Shown in pieces: positions 11,234-23,328 of a stretch of DNA of 64,000 nt. Numbering within the stretch: the stretch's first letter is position 1; each line of letters begins with the position of its first letter. The notes under the pieces were generated by a model, which was not told the origin of the DNA, made no database searches, and saw only the letters and a program-made list of their open reading frames with translations. This DNA comes from Suillus spraguei (taxonomy: Eukaryota > Basidiomycota > Agaricomycetes > Boletales > Suillaceae). Made by a program: the position numbers and the translations under genes. The stretch spans positions 1-64,000 of the forward strand of contig JABCPU010000214.1 of assembly GCA_016800925.1 (NCBI GenBank), in the 5' to 3' direction.

Positions 11234-12911
11234 ATGGAGCATCCAGCCTCTGTGAAGCACGAGAATTTAGTGATGTGTAATGCCTTACCGAAAGATCAAA
11301 GTAACGAACGGCATCAATGCCTGGCCAGTGGACAAATTATGATCCATTCATGGGATGGGTCATTTCAGGTCTGGCACTTGGAAAGGGGCGTACAGGCTGG
11401 GGAGGAATGGGAGGATAAAGATAAAGAAGTGTCTGGCATGGCATTATCGCCGGATGGCACAGTGAAATTGTGGAATGTCGACACGGGCAAGGTTATCAGA
11501 AAGTTGACGGGGCACACAGGGTAAGTGTAGTCTGTGTGCTGGAGTTCAGATGGAAGGCGAGTGGTGAGCGGATGCCAGGATGGAACATTCAGAGTATGGG
11601 ATGTTGAGAATGGAGAAACTATCATTGGTTGGGGAACATGTTTGGGCGGTTTGCTACTCACCTGATGGCAAGATGATTGCCACGGGTGGGTCAAGGAGGC
11701 TGGATATCTGGGACGCCAACACAGGAGAATCGCGCAAAACAGTTCATGCCAAATTTACTGCGTGCCTGGGTATGGACCTCTGATAGAAAAACATCGACAC
11801 AGCCACATGGACTGCTGAGCAGTGAAGTGGCATCTATGATAACTTCATCAATGCCATTTTACTCTCTCCCGATGAATGCATTTTTGTAGCCAGTAATCAG
11901 TCTTGGGCAAAACAGTACGACTATGGAACACCGAAACCAATCAACTCGTCGGAATGCCACTTCGCCATGAAGATCACGGTATCTCCATGACCTTCTTGGC
12001 AGATGGAAAGTTCCTCATCAGTGGCTGCGACGATGGTTACATATACACATGGGATGTTTCCGCTTTCACCAAAGAAGCTAGCCTTCCGTCAGTTTTTGTA
12101 AGCTTCAATACATTTCTTCTTCAATGGCATCACGTTGACAACGAGCTCGCTCATCCTCTCAGGTGTCTCTTCAAACGCTGATATTCATTCATCATTGGGT
12201 GCAGTCAACAACAAACCAGTACCAGTGTTCAATCCAGATGTACATGATATTTTTGGGAAAAATTCATTGCTGCTGACTACACCCCAGGCTGATGCTATGC
12301 CATGTCGACCGCGAGAAGCCCCACAGATCACTATCACTAAAGCTCCCCGTCGCCGAGTTCACCCAGGGTTTTTCGGCAATGTACCACATCCCGTCGGTTC
12401 CAGTGTACGCGATCTCTGTATTTCATAGATCAATGCATTCGGCTAATATAGCAGTCTCAGTCCTCTGCATCATGCAGTCAACGCACCCTCCTTGGTAGCT
12501 TACCGACCTTCTTGCATCACCATCGCTCCTCTCAGTTGCGAGAGCTACCAATGGTTGATATAGCATGCGGAGTGCACATGGTTGTACCTTTTTTTCACAT
12601 CTTTTATTTCTTCATTACTGACATTTGTTCAGGGGAGCTATTACGCCGGAAAGAAGACAACTGCCAGATCCTCTCGACCTCCAGATACTTATGTTATACC
12701 TACTGCAATATCACAGAGAACAGCATCATTGCAGAAACCACCTGCCACTGCATTGGCGGAACCTCAAGCCGTCACTACTGCGGAGGCGATTGGCATGTCA
12801 TCGCATCCTGATATCAATATAACTCGTGCCGGATGCTGGACTCGGTTCTTACTCTGGATTGGTTGCGTCTGTTTTCACCACACGAGGGCCCACATTAGGT
12901 GCATCTCGTAG
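11234..12911 (+). pseudogene. WD40 repeat protein pseudogene, paralog of the gene at 8553
   Basis: The reading frame starts at an ATG equivalent to that of the intact gene and is similar over the whole length, but it is broken. The first piece ends after about 95 codons at 11522-11530 (GTAAGTGTAG where the paralog reads through). Further frame changes lie near 11580, 11780 and 11900. The WD strands T-V-K-L-W-N, R-L-D-I-W-D and T-V-R-L-W-N are still visible. The tail is also recognisable: V-H-P-G-F-F near 12360 and a Y-A-G-K-K-T-T-A-R-S-S-R-P-P segment near 12640, ending at TAG 12909-12911. An internal segment is shorter than in the intact gene. It is a decayed tandem duplicate. Confidence 0.8.
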
Positions 12912-14088
12912 CACATTTCATGATATATTGATTACAACTAAGTACGTAGAATACATAAGCCTTCGAATGTAAAGTCACTCCTGAAGTCGGATAGGTAGTC
13001 GAGAATTAGAACTTTCATCCAATGCTATAATGAGACATGCCCTGGGCTTCATGCACAATGTTTGTGTGTCGCGTGAATTATGTATGGGTAAACAAGACTG
13101 GTCTAAGTGACACTTGTATATGCGGTACAGCATAAACTTCCAAATTATAAACTAAGGACAAAGAATGACGCAGACTGAAATATCAGAGGATGCGATGGAC
13201 TTTATGCAGAAACAAAGGAGCTACGATAGCAATGAACATGAATGAAATGAAAACTAGACCAGACAGTGACATGAGGCATACATAGAGTAAAACCTTTGGG
13301 ACAAAAGAGGAGATTACGACAAGAGTAGGGTATCAGTGGCAAGCAGGAGGCATAGATGCGTGTCAACGGTCTTAGAGTTCCAGCCCTAAACCAGCACTAG
13401 CGGGCGAAGGAGATTGATTGATTGATTGATTGTTAATTTGTTTTGTTTTGTTTAGCACTACACAAATATGTTCCTCCGAGTGCGTAGACGTAGATCTGGA
13501 AGAGGAGAGAAATGAATGATTGGATGACGACCAGGAAAATGTGACCAGGATAGTCGGACTGCGAGTTAGCTAGTGTAGCGACAGAGAAGTTTAAAATCTC
13601 AGGTATTTGAGAACAAGGGTCGGAAAGAAGAGCATTGAGCGTCCAGTCAGATACGCAGGGGAATTTGGATGCGGGGGAATAAACATGAAGATTGCCTAGA
13701 ATCATATTGGCCCAGAGAAACACAGGAGTGCAGGATTGCAGGACCGCGATGGCGAGCGGTCAATGCAGATGAAGGACATGGGCATATTGTGCAAAAAGAG
13801 TGTTGGGCGCTCAATCTGCACAGCTAGTGCTAAAGTAGACATCAGGATAAAGCAAGGAAGACGCACATGTGGAAGACTTTACAGCGAGAGTGGCGTCTGT
13901 GTGCTGGAGTTCAGATCGTCAACTTGGACAGCCACGTGAAGATTTTTCATCTATAGTATGTATGGTACACAGACAGAACGAAGGAATTCCTACTTGATTC
14001 CTACCATATACAAGCTCCGGGTCGATTATACCAAACCCAGGAGTAATAATTATCAGAAACAGTGCATAGCAATTCCCACGTGATACCT
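12912..14088. repeat. Two duplicated segments side by side, no intact gene
   Basis: 13060-13392 is similar to 22860-23270, which lies between the monooxygenase and kinase genes. 13394-13885 is similar to the WD40 upstream flank at 7640-8350. 13890-13920 still matches a WD40 coding fragment (TGTGTGCTGGAGTTCAGAT, also at 11535). A GATT microsatellite and a GTTTT run lie at 13411-13452. 12912-13059 and 13940-14088 show nothing. Confidence 0.65.
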
Positions 14089-16150
14089 TCAATCCATACG
14101 GCCACTGGTCGTCATCATCTCTCTTAGCTTCGCAACATTCATCCGGGGAATCAAATCAATTTCAAATGGTGCTGCATAGGGAACAACCATGTCACTGAAA
14201 GCGTGCGTGTTGATCGGGGCGTCAGGTCGTTGAGCGATGCGGAAAGACCACAATAGAAGTGCGAGGGTAATGTATAATGAGTTATTTGCGAGGTGCCGGC
14301 CGGGACATACGCTTTCAATGACATGTAAGACTCATTGATCTGGGTCAAAAACGATTGTGGCACGACTTACCGTCTACCAAAGCCATATATGATGAGCTTC
14401 GAGGTCGTGTTGTCCTTAATGCGGCCTTCGGAATCAAGCCAACGCTGGGGATTGAATTGTTCAGGATCTGGGAAGGCGATAGGATCATGAGAAATAATCC
14501 TGAAGACGTGCACTTAGTGAAGTAATGTACATCGTGAAGCAACACCTTACCAATGGCACCCATAGACCGTTGCGCCCTTAGGAATGCAGTACCCTCGCTA
14601 ATCTACAATGAGAACGTACTTAGCGCTATAAAAAAAATTAAGACACTGACCCAGAATATATCCTTGGTCGCACAGTGGGGAAATCCTGATGGGTACATGT
14701 CAGAGTGGTACAGGAGTGTGCCCAACTTGAAACTTGCCTATACGAACGATAGGTCTCCATCTCAAAGCCTCCAACAAGAACGCGTGCAATTGAGGGAGCG
14801 AGCTTGAGTCTTGAAATGTCGGTGCTATGACGAAAAATTAATCAAAAAATTGAACTCTCTTTCTCATTTGGCATACCTCTATCTGACCCGATGACCATAT
14901 CGAGTTCTTCATGCACCTTTGCCTGAGCCAGTGGATTGCATGCCGCAGCCATGATAAAAGCCGTTATTCCAATAGAGGTCTGAATTAAAAACGGGTAAGT
15001 CCGCGAAGATCAATAAGTTGCATGACTTGCGGTATGAGATCCCGCCACAAAGAGTGATCCGGCGAGATACGACATCTCATCCGTAGAGAGTCTGTGCCCT
15101 TGTGTATTCTCCAATAGTGTCTTGGTGAAAGACGAGCCAGCTATGTTTTGATCCTGGGTACAACATGATATAAATGACATACGTTTACAGAAACAGAGAG
15201 CTTCTCACCACGTCACTCTTGACGCGCCCTAGTTGGTGTCTGAACAACCCTAGCTCCTCATGATGCCACTCCTCAAGTTGTTTTCCGTAACCAGGTAGGT
15301 AGCGTAAAAGCGGTACACGATCGACGAGATAAGCTCCTGGGCGAATTGTAGAATGAAATTGTCCAGCGACTTTGCGTATACGGACAACTTCGGGATCGGT
15401 GTTGGTAGTAGGCGTAGACTTTCCATAAAGCACCCGAATAATGACCGATATTGCAAACCTTGAGATACCATATCTATGAGGAGACAACAAAAAGGTTTTA
15501 GTAACGACGTACCGATATGCGTGGTCCTGGTGGTTCTTTGGATCATTTAACATGTCCAATATAAAATCCATCGCATCCTCGCGTTGGATATCTCGGTATG
15601 TCTCTGCCACCTTAGGCTGTAAATGGGTATGTACTGCTTTTCGGAGGCGCCGAAATAGTTCTCCGGAGCGAGCCAGGACTATACGCATTCCATTTGAGAG
15701 CATCTCACCCGCAGCAATTGACCGAGGTCGATCTACCAACGACCCGCCCTCTTTCTCCATGATGTCTGTGGCTGCCTGGTAAAGGATTCGATGTCTGTTC
15801 ATTTTAGAAAGAAGCTAAAGGTATGGGTAGTATACCTCAACGCTGCCAAGGACAATTGTCACTTGGCTACCTTGTCGGAACGACACAATCGGCCCATACG
15901 TTTGAACTAGGTCGGCCAGCGTATGGGCAATGCTAAGCGGACTATTTGTATCAGCTTCTGATAATGCTGCTGGAACTCACTTCGCATCAGGCAAATCGTT
16001 GCTCCAGGACCAACGGGCGGGAGGTCCAGGAGGAAGCATGATGCCCTTCCTACCCGCTAAGGGGGAAGTCTTGTATAACACAACGAGTAACAGTATAACT
16101 GCGACGATACCAACAGCATAGTTGGCACTCGTGATGAAAGTTTCCATCAT
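14089..16150 (-). CDS. Cytochrome P450 monooxygenase
   Basis: A multi-exon class II (microsomal) P450, about 500 aa. Residues ~10-30 are a hydrophobic anchor followed by the proline-rich hinge P-P-G-P-P. The I-helix reads A-G-S-H-T-T, the K-helix E-A-L-R supplies the ExxR pair, the PERF-like motif is F-N-P-Q-R-W, and the haem loop is F-G-R-R-V-C-P-G with its cysteine ligand. Start ATG at 16150, stop at 14089-14091. First exon is 15981-16150. Introns are about 50-110 bp. Two are best read as GC-AG: after S-H-T in the I-helix (donor GCAAGT near 15030) and after the E-A-L-R helix (near 14735). It probably oxidises a hydrophobic secondary metabolite or xenobiotic; the substrate is unknown. The acidic I-helix residue is replaced by His. 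Confidence 0.8.
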
Positions 16151-16980
16151 TGTGATTTCAAGTGGGATGGAACAAGATAGTAGAAATGAAAATTAGATAT
16201 ATGATTATAAACGTAGAATGTGTCTGAATCAGTCTGATGAGCCGTGCATCGGACTGTCCAACATCCCGGGCCAATAATACCTACCCGGAAGAATTCGACA
16301 CCGATTTCAATATGGTGACACGAATCAGAGAGTCGTGTCCAGCCCGTTTACGAGGCAAGTCGTCAATACGGTGTGTGAAATGTTTGAATTTGAATACGGA
16401 CCAGGACAAACATCGACTTGTTGTTTTTTCATTTGCCGGACCTTGCTTAAAACTTGAGGCTTCCTCTTACATAATATTAGACTCGTGACTAGGCAAGTCG
16501 TCGGTATGTGAAACTGAGACCTGTTGTTCTTTCATTGGCCAGAGGTTCCTTGCTTGAAGCTTCTGGGTACGGCATGCGCTAGCAGGACATCGTGTTCCTA
16601 TACAGTATAGGACCGGTCCTTTGCCCGAAATGCATCCCACTTTATTATGTAAGTAGCTCTGGAGGGAAAACTGTTCAGTCTCAAGCTGCTGCTGACACAA
16701 TCCGTGAATGAAGGGCCATTAGCTGATATAGCCATATTGATACCTTCCAGGCAGGTTATCCATACTGTTAGTCCTGTATAGATACATGATCTGCCATTCC
16801 ATATCTAGGATATTTTAAAATCTCAGCTGTGCATGTATTATCCTCACACCACCACTCCCCACATTTTTGGCCACCTACGTCTTCAAATCGTCAAGTCACT
16901 AATATGTAATAGGAGATAGCCGAGTCTCGTAATCAACGCGCCAGAATAGCTGCGGTTTGCTAACCCACTGCTGGCCTGCA
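16151..16980. other. Divergent intergenic region between two P450s
   Basis: No gene supported. It lies between the start of the P450 on the minus strand and the start of the decayed P450 on the plus strand, so it holds or held a divergent promoter region. Short related blocks at 16335-16450 and 16485-16560 (AGGCAAGTCGTC..., GACTTGTTGTT/GACCTGTTGTT..., TTGCTT) look like an imperfect tandem duplication. Confidence 0.4.
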
Positions 16981-18825
16981 GTTGATGGTCACCTTGCTAT
17001 CCTCGCTGGCATTCCTCTATCCTCTGTCGTCGTCACGGCACTTAAACGGTTCATCAAGAAGCGACAGAGTAACCCTCCTCTCCCTCCTGGTCCAGTGCCT
17101 TATCTGTTAACACTCACGAGCCTTGGCTGACTCACACCGAATGGGGTGCTGCGCTGCGTGAACAGATAGTATAGACGTGTGGTATAAATAATTGCATCAG
17201 GCGATTTGGTCTTCGTGCGAATTCTAAACGAGGAAATGGTCATAGTCAATTCTCAGCATACTGCAGAAGATTTATTGGACAAACTTTCTCGGATCGACCA
17301 TACATAGCTACACTCGAGCCGTGCGTTCTTTCAATATTCTTTTATTCAATTAGTTTTGAGGTTTCTTGCAGATATAGCTTGTCGATCAACTTTGCATTCT
17401 TAGGTTTTGGTGATAAATGGCGTCTTTGCCGACGACTCTTCCACCAAACCCTCCGTTCTGAGTCTGCAGTAAAATTTCGCCCAATGCAGATCAGGCGGGC
17501 CCTTGAGATAAATTGTTAACATGACATGTATCTTTGTGTAGTGCTAAAGTTACCTGACTGGTGCTGGGGATCCTCGATAAAGCGTGGTGCTCGAGCTTCG
17601 ACAGAGCGCGTCAATGAAATGGCCGAAGTGCTATTTCGATATGTGCAGCAGCACATGGTGGGTATTTATTTTTTAGACTCTTGGCTCCAGACATTGATTA
17701 GACCTTGCCAAGGCCGATAGCTTGTTCATTGCTCAATCTTCAATGGTTGCAGAAAATTTACGACGAATGGAGATGCAGGAGGGAGGCATTCAAACCTGTA
17801 CTCGAGAATGCCTTAAACAAAGCAGATACGACTGCTATTGTGGGTAAGTCAGCTTTTTTTACAAGCAACATCGTGCTCTTTACATACACCAATATCACAC
17901 AGCTTCGTATGACACAGTAAGTGGATAAGTCCATCATACTGTCTGCTGCTGATCCTCGTCACAGACTGTGGCAGCTTTGATGATTTTGTTTTGGCTACGG
18001 TATTATATCCAGACGTTCAGAAACGTGCACAAGCGGAAATCGACTCAGTGGTTGGAAGAGATCGTTGCCAACGTTTGAGAACAGAGCATCACTACCCTAC
18101 ATTGATGCAGTTTTGCAAGAAACTTTCCGATGGCAATCCGCTGCACCCCTTGGTATTCTACCCCGCCAAGCGATCTGACCTGTACTGATGATCTCATAGG
18201 CGTATTACATGCTACCTCGAGTGATGATGTATACGATGGCTATTTCATTTCAAAAGGTCCGCTGCTTTTGTCCCATTAATACAATGATGATTTATAATAC
18301 CATACATTAGGCACCACGCATAACATATAGTCCGATATGCCGGTTTCGTGACACTGACTTGATTGTAGGGCCATCACAGGAGATGAAAAGCGATACCCTG
18401 ATGCATCTCGTTTTATACCAGAGAGGTTCGTTGACGTCGATGGCACGTTGACCCCGCACAATATATTTTCGGCCTTGGCCGGCGTATATGTCCAGGTTCA
18501 TTAAGTTATTTGAATCCTATAAAGATTTACTAAGGGGTAGACCTGGATAGGGCGGTATACTGCTGATGCCTCCATATGGTCTGCCATTGTGACCATGTTG
18601 GCCGCATTGGATATTTCTTCTGCCAAAGATGACCAGGGCAAAGTCATCAGCTACGCTCATTACGGGAGTGGCTTGGTAATTGACTTCCTCGTGTCATTCT
18701 ATCCTCTTGTCACTAACCTCAATTTTGTTGCTTCAGCTACCCTGCGGTCTTCCCTTGCAGTATTCCAGCACGGTCTCACATTCATTCAGACCTTGTGAAC
18801 AGTTGGCGAGCTGCCAAGTTTTAAA
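16981..18825 (+). pseudogene. Cytochrome P450 pseudogene
   Basis: Consecutive pieces of a P450 in the correct order but broken frames. They are a hydrophobic N-terminus with the P-P-G-P hinge (about 17000-17110), a D-K-W-R-L-C-R-R-L-F helix-C block (about 17410), an I-helix region with L-Y-P-D-V-Q-K-R-A (about 17990), a P-E-R-F equivalent near 18410, and a C-terminal A-D-A-S-I-W-S-A-I block with the closing P-C-S-I-P-A-R-S-H segment (about 18570-18800). Stops interrupt several blocks (for example at 17125 and 17305). No F-x-x-G-x-R-x-C haem loop survives where it should stand, near 18530. The C-terminal wording is of the kind seen in agaricomycete CYP families distinct from the intact gene at 14089. 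Confidence 0.7.
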
Positions 18826-18908
18826 GACAATTGTGATCTGATTGGAGCACTAGAGGTGTAAACGATTGAGTATGTACCTCCTGTATACTATTGGACAGAA
18901 ATTCCCAT

Positions 18909-18965
18909 ACGATACCTTCAATCCATACGGCCACTGGTCGTCATTATCTCTCTTAGCTTCGATAG
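18909..18965 (-). pseudogene. Fragment of the last exon of the P450 at 14089
   Basis: About 57 bp is almost identical to 14078-14135 and encodes, on the minus strand, the last ~13 residues of that P450 plus its stop codon. It stands alone, so it is the stump of a further copy in the same orientation as the intact gene. Confidence 0.7.
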
Positions 18966-18989
18966 TAAGAGTCAGTTAACTACTCTCAG

Positions 18990-19860
18990 TCACTTATCAC
19001 GAACGTTATTGAGGTCGCGCAAAATACTATCCGGAAGCACTCGATGGCCTCTGTACCTCTTCGATGCCCACGCTGCTTGCTTCCCATTCAGTCCCTTTTC
19101 ATATGCATCCATAAAACGACAGGCTCGTATCGAAAATCTATGAGTGCTAGTGTAAGAAACTTCGGCAAGATATTGAGTCAACGCACCGCGCATGTACTGA
19201 TTCGAGAGCCGAAAGAACATTACGTTCAAGATCAGACTGTTTTGACGAAGCAGGAGCAGGATAGTGACGATAAACCCGTTTTGCATATCCCCAACATTGC
19301 TCAATGAAATTCAGTTCGCAATAAAGTTTTGGAAGGAAAAGTACTGAAATTCCTCTCGCTTTGCATGCCGAAGACTGGATATCAATATAGGTCCATAAGA
19401 ATTGCTTCATTTCTTCAAGTCGGCGGCGAAAGACTGAGTCAAGCCCTGGGTCTTCATAGCCAGCTATCTTCTTCAGAGGTTTGAGAATCCTCTTGATATC
19501 ATCGAGGCCTAACTGTGCCTCGTCAACAGTGGGTGGAGGCTTAAAGAACCCCGTTCTAGTATCATTTCCAGCACCATTTTTTTCAGGAAGAGGTTGCTCT
19601 AGTATTGGTAGCATAAAGGGAGGATCTAGTACTGTAGTAATGGGTGCTTTCTTTTGCTTTTTCTTCTTTGGACTGGATGGCGGAGATGCAACAAGTTTTG
19701 TTGGGGCTTCCTATAACAATTCTGTCAGTTTTATATTCTGTTGATAAATGAAAAGTGTTTTCACATTCTCTTTGCTTCCGATGGAGTGGGTAGTTGACCT
19801 TGCCCAGCTTCCGATGTTTGCAATGTTAAAGAGTTTTCGTTTCGACATGATATTGAGAAG
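18990..19860 (-). pseudogene. DDE transposase relic
   Basis: Minus-strand reading frames encode the C-terminal half of a basidiomycete DDE transposase. Seen are a Lys-rich segment near 19660, then C-E-L-N-F-I-E-Q-C-W-G-Y-A-K-R near 19300, whose Glu is the likely third catalytic residue, and finally a conserved tail with L-N-G-K-Q-A-A-W-A and Y-R-G-H-R-V-L-P-D near 19020-19080. The frame shifts between the last two blocks at about 19150-19200. The two Asp blocks of the catalytic triad are missing. The L-N-x-I-E-x-x-W pattern resembles the DDE_3 fold group (Tc1/mariner side), which is an inference. Confidence 0.7.
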
Positions 19861-20253
19861 GAGTGTTGGTTCCGTCAATAACTTCTGAAGCGGATCACCA
19901 AGTAATGAGCATGTCCCGGACATAAGAAAGTCATCTCCACTCTCAGTTTAAACTATGTTCTAATTCTAAAACCTAGGTTCTCTGAGGATGTACCGTAGCT
20001 AACATTCCTAGGTTTTACTTTAGCGAAAAAAAGACAATCTGAAGGAGGAGATGCGATTCTGGTGCTTTTGTCACGAAATTGTCACGATCTGGTCACCTGA
20101 TCAAGCGAAGTATGACTGCGGCCTATCTTACCCTGAGCATCTGACCAGTACTCACCAATCTAACCCCATTCATGGAACTCTATTCTGGCAAATGACACTG
20201 TATTTAGAGCGGTGGTTATCGCAAGGTTATCTCTTCTGCTCAATTTGTGCATC

Positions 20254-22590
20254 ATGGTGAACCAACTGACCCTTCCTACTCTCAATAACCTCAGAAGCTC
20301 AGTCACTCCCAATGTCAATGTCCAAGCGGTAGCGAGTCAATGGTTTTCAATTTTCACGGAAGCAATGCAGTCAAAGAATATAACAGCAGTCATAGATCTC
20401 CTTGTCGATGATGTCTTCTGGCGCGATGTGCTGGCTTTAACATGGGACTTTCACACCTTCCAAAGCATCCCTTCCGTCAAAACTTTCCTCTCAGACCAAC
20501 TCCCACTATTTACCTTGTCTTCTTTCAAACTCAGGGAAGATCTTGTAGAGCTTCAGAGACCATACCCTGATATCGCATGGATCCAGGGGTTTTTTGACTT
20601 TGAAACTACAGTCGGTATTGCATCTGGAGTGTTCCGGCTTGTACCACTCGCGGATGGCTCATGGAAGGCCCATACCGTCTTCACGAATTTGGAAGATCTC
20701 AAAGGTTTCCCAGAACAAAATGGACCCAGACGAGACTACCAGCCAAACCATGGAAAGTGGGCCGCGAAGCGTGCACGTGAGATAGAATGCATTGATGAGG
20801 ATCCCAGCGTCGTGGTGATAGGGGGCGGGCATAGTGGGCTCGACGTTGCAGCGCGACTCAAGATGCTTGGCATGAAAACCCTAGTAGTAGAAAAGAACGA
20901 GAGAATTGGTGATAATTGGAGGAAGCGTTATGGAGCGCTTTGTCTCCATACTCCCGTCTGTGAGCCTATCACCCTTTCGGAATATTGTGTTTGCTTCTTG
21001 CTCAATGATCCCCATAGGGCATGGCCACATGCCATACCTTCCGTGGGTCTCACACCTTAGTTCGTTCATGACTATCTAACCGAAAACCACGCAGGTTCCC
21101 TGCCTCGTGGCCTGTCTATACGCCTGCATTGAAACTCGCAGATTGGCTGGAATCATATGCACACAGTATGGAGCTTGATTTTTGGACCAGCGCTACGGTC
21201 GTGTCCGTCATTCCGGGCACGAAGGGAAAGAAATGGACTGTCGCAGTTCAACGTGCTGACGGAGTGGAGCGTACTTTTGAGGTCAATCATGTAGTGTTCG
21301 CCTTGGGCTCCGACAACGGTATGGCCCGAATTCCAGATATTCCAGGGCAGGTTAGTTCGCTCCGTGAATGTATGATTCTCAGACTGATGCCAAATGCCTA
21401 CTTAGGATGACTTTAAGGGGCAGATATTACATTCCAGCGAATACAATCTTGCATCTGATCACTCAGGGAAGAAAATTGTCGTTGTTGGGTCTTGCACGTC
21501 TGGTAGGGGACGTACCATGAATGTTGTATTTCTCCACTCACTATAAGGTATAGCGCATGATATATGTGCAGACTACGCTGAAAATGGCGTTGGTAAATGA
21601 TTTCAAAAGCATATTGGTGGTATTTAAACAAAAGTGTCGCAGATGTGACCATGGTTCAGCGCGGTCCAAGTTACATTATGTCCGCAAAGGAGGGCATGCC
21701 GAGGTTATTGCGTGAGTAGTCCATCCTTTATAATTTTGCAATTATAAATGTCCACAGCGATCTTCTGGGAGGGCGGCCTCCCAACTGGTGTCGCGGATCG
21801 CGTGGGCGCGTCTTACCCGAGTTCGTTGCTCAAATTGATACATCAACGTGTCACCAAGGAGATTGCTGATGCGGACAAGTGCGTGACTACATATTATATC
21901 CCAGTTGCCTGATAGAGGAGGGTCTCAGGGAGCTTCTTGACGGCCTGCGACAACGGGGCTTCAAGACAACTTTGGGCGATGACGATTCTGGCTTAATGTT
22001 CATGTTATTAAATAAACTAGGGGGATATTATCTCGGTTGGTCCATTTGCGGATTAGAGCGCGTTTGTGCTGACCATAATGCTAATATCAAGACACCGGAG
22101 CTTCACAGATGATCATCGACGGGAAGATCAAACTCAAGAGCGATGGGCCAATCTCGCGCTTTACGCAGACAGGTTTACTTTTTGAAGACGGTTCCACTCT
22201 CGATGTGGACGTAGTCCTCTTCGCCACTGGGTACGTTTTTCTTACTGACCAGTAGACATCGTGGCTCACATTATCAGCTATGTTGATGCACGTCATGCAT
22301 ATCGTGCCCTACTTCCAGAGTCCCTGCATGACAAATTGTATCCTATCTGGGGGCTTGACAAAGAAGGAGAGCTGAACAGTGTATGCCGTGAAGTCGGCGG
22401 GCGCAGCAAGGACTCGGAACTCAATGGCATATGGTGCATGATGGGGGACCTTGCGGTTTGTAGGTTCCATTCAAAGCATCTTGCATTGCGTAAGTCGTTT
22501 TCTCTACTCCTGATCCTAGTTTGATGAGCTTGATGACATTCAGAAATAAAATCATACGAAGAGGGGATTTTCGGGACAAGGTATCAGTGA
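20254..22590 (+). CDS. Flavin-containing monooxygenase with NTF2-like N-terminal domain
   Basis: About ten exons give a ~590-residue protein. Residues ~1-170 look like a SnoaL/NTF2-like domain. It is followed by the FAD-binding V-V-V-I-G-G-G-H-S-G-L-D, the FMO fingerprint F-K-G-Q-I-L-H-S-S-E-Y, a second Rossmann motif V-V-V-G-S-C-T-S-G for NADPH, and a conserved C-terminal C-R-F-H-S-K-H with E-E-G-I-F-G-T-R-Y. All introns read as GT-AG. One splits Trp (TGG) after L-H-T-P-V; another restores L-A-L-Q before the last 14 codons. ATG 20254 fits the family better than the in-frame ATG at 20212. It should insert one oxygen atom using FAD and NADPH. Lying beside a P450, it may be part of a small oxidative gene group. 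Confidence 0.85.
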
Positions 22591-23328
22591 AGAACGCGAA
22601 GCGTCCACTGCATATGTTGTATTTATTTTGAGTATTTGAATGGATTATTGTACGAGTATACTTCAACACTTATCACCGGTAGCATTCACATTGGAGTGGC
22701 CTCCTAGCGATGCCTGCCATAATTAGCTATCAAATTCGCCCCATAGCAAGCATTAATGTCATCGCTTTTACGCCGCAGTCCACCGCAGGTGATTGGACAC
22801 CCCGGAATTTGCCGAGCCGCAGCCTCGATGCAAGCACTGGTGTATGATGTAGATGAAATCTTTTTATGTCGCATGAATTATGTACATTATCCATTCCTTG
22901 AGGGTAAATAAGACTGGTCCGAGTGACACTTGTATATACGGTACAGCATAAACTTGAATCGAGATTTGCCAAATTATAACTAAGGAACGAAAACCAGGAT
23001 GAAATAAAGTGACAAAAGAAGAAATTTTATTGAACTTCAGGACGCAGACTGAAACCTCAGGGAGTGCGATGATGAACTTTATGCAGAAACCAAGGAGCTA
23101 CGATAGCAATGAACATAAGTGGAATGAGAAAAAACTAGACCAGACAGCGACGCAAGGGGTACATAGGGCAGGACGTCTTGGGCAGAAGAGAAAGATTAGA
23201 GCACGAGTAGGGTATCGGGGGCAAGCAGGGGACATGGATGCGTGTCGATGGCTTTAGGGTTCCGGCCCTGAGATTATCGCTGTAAATCGGCACGCCTATA
23301 AACCAGATCAGTGGAAGTTCAAAGACAA
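22591..23328. other. Convergent 3' region, source of the copy at 13060
   Basis: The monooxygenase ends here on the plus strand and the kinase ends here on the minus strand, so both 3' untranslated regions are expected. 22860-23270 is similar to 13060-13392. The two minus/plus ORFs visible here have no family signature. Confidence 0.5.
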
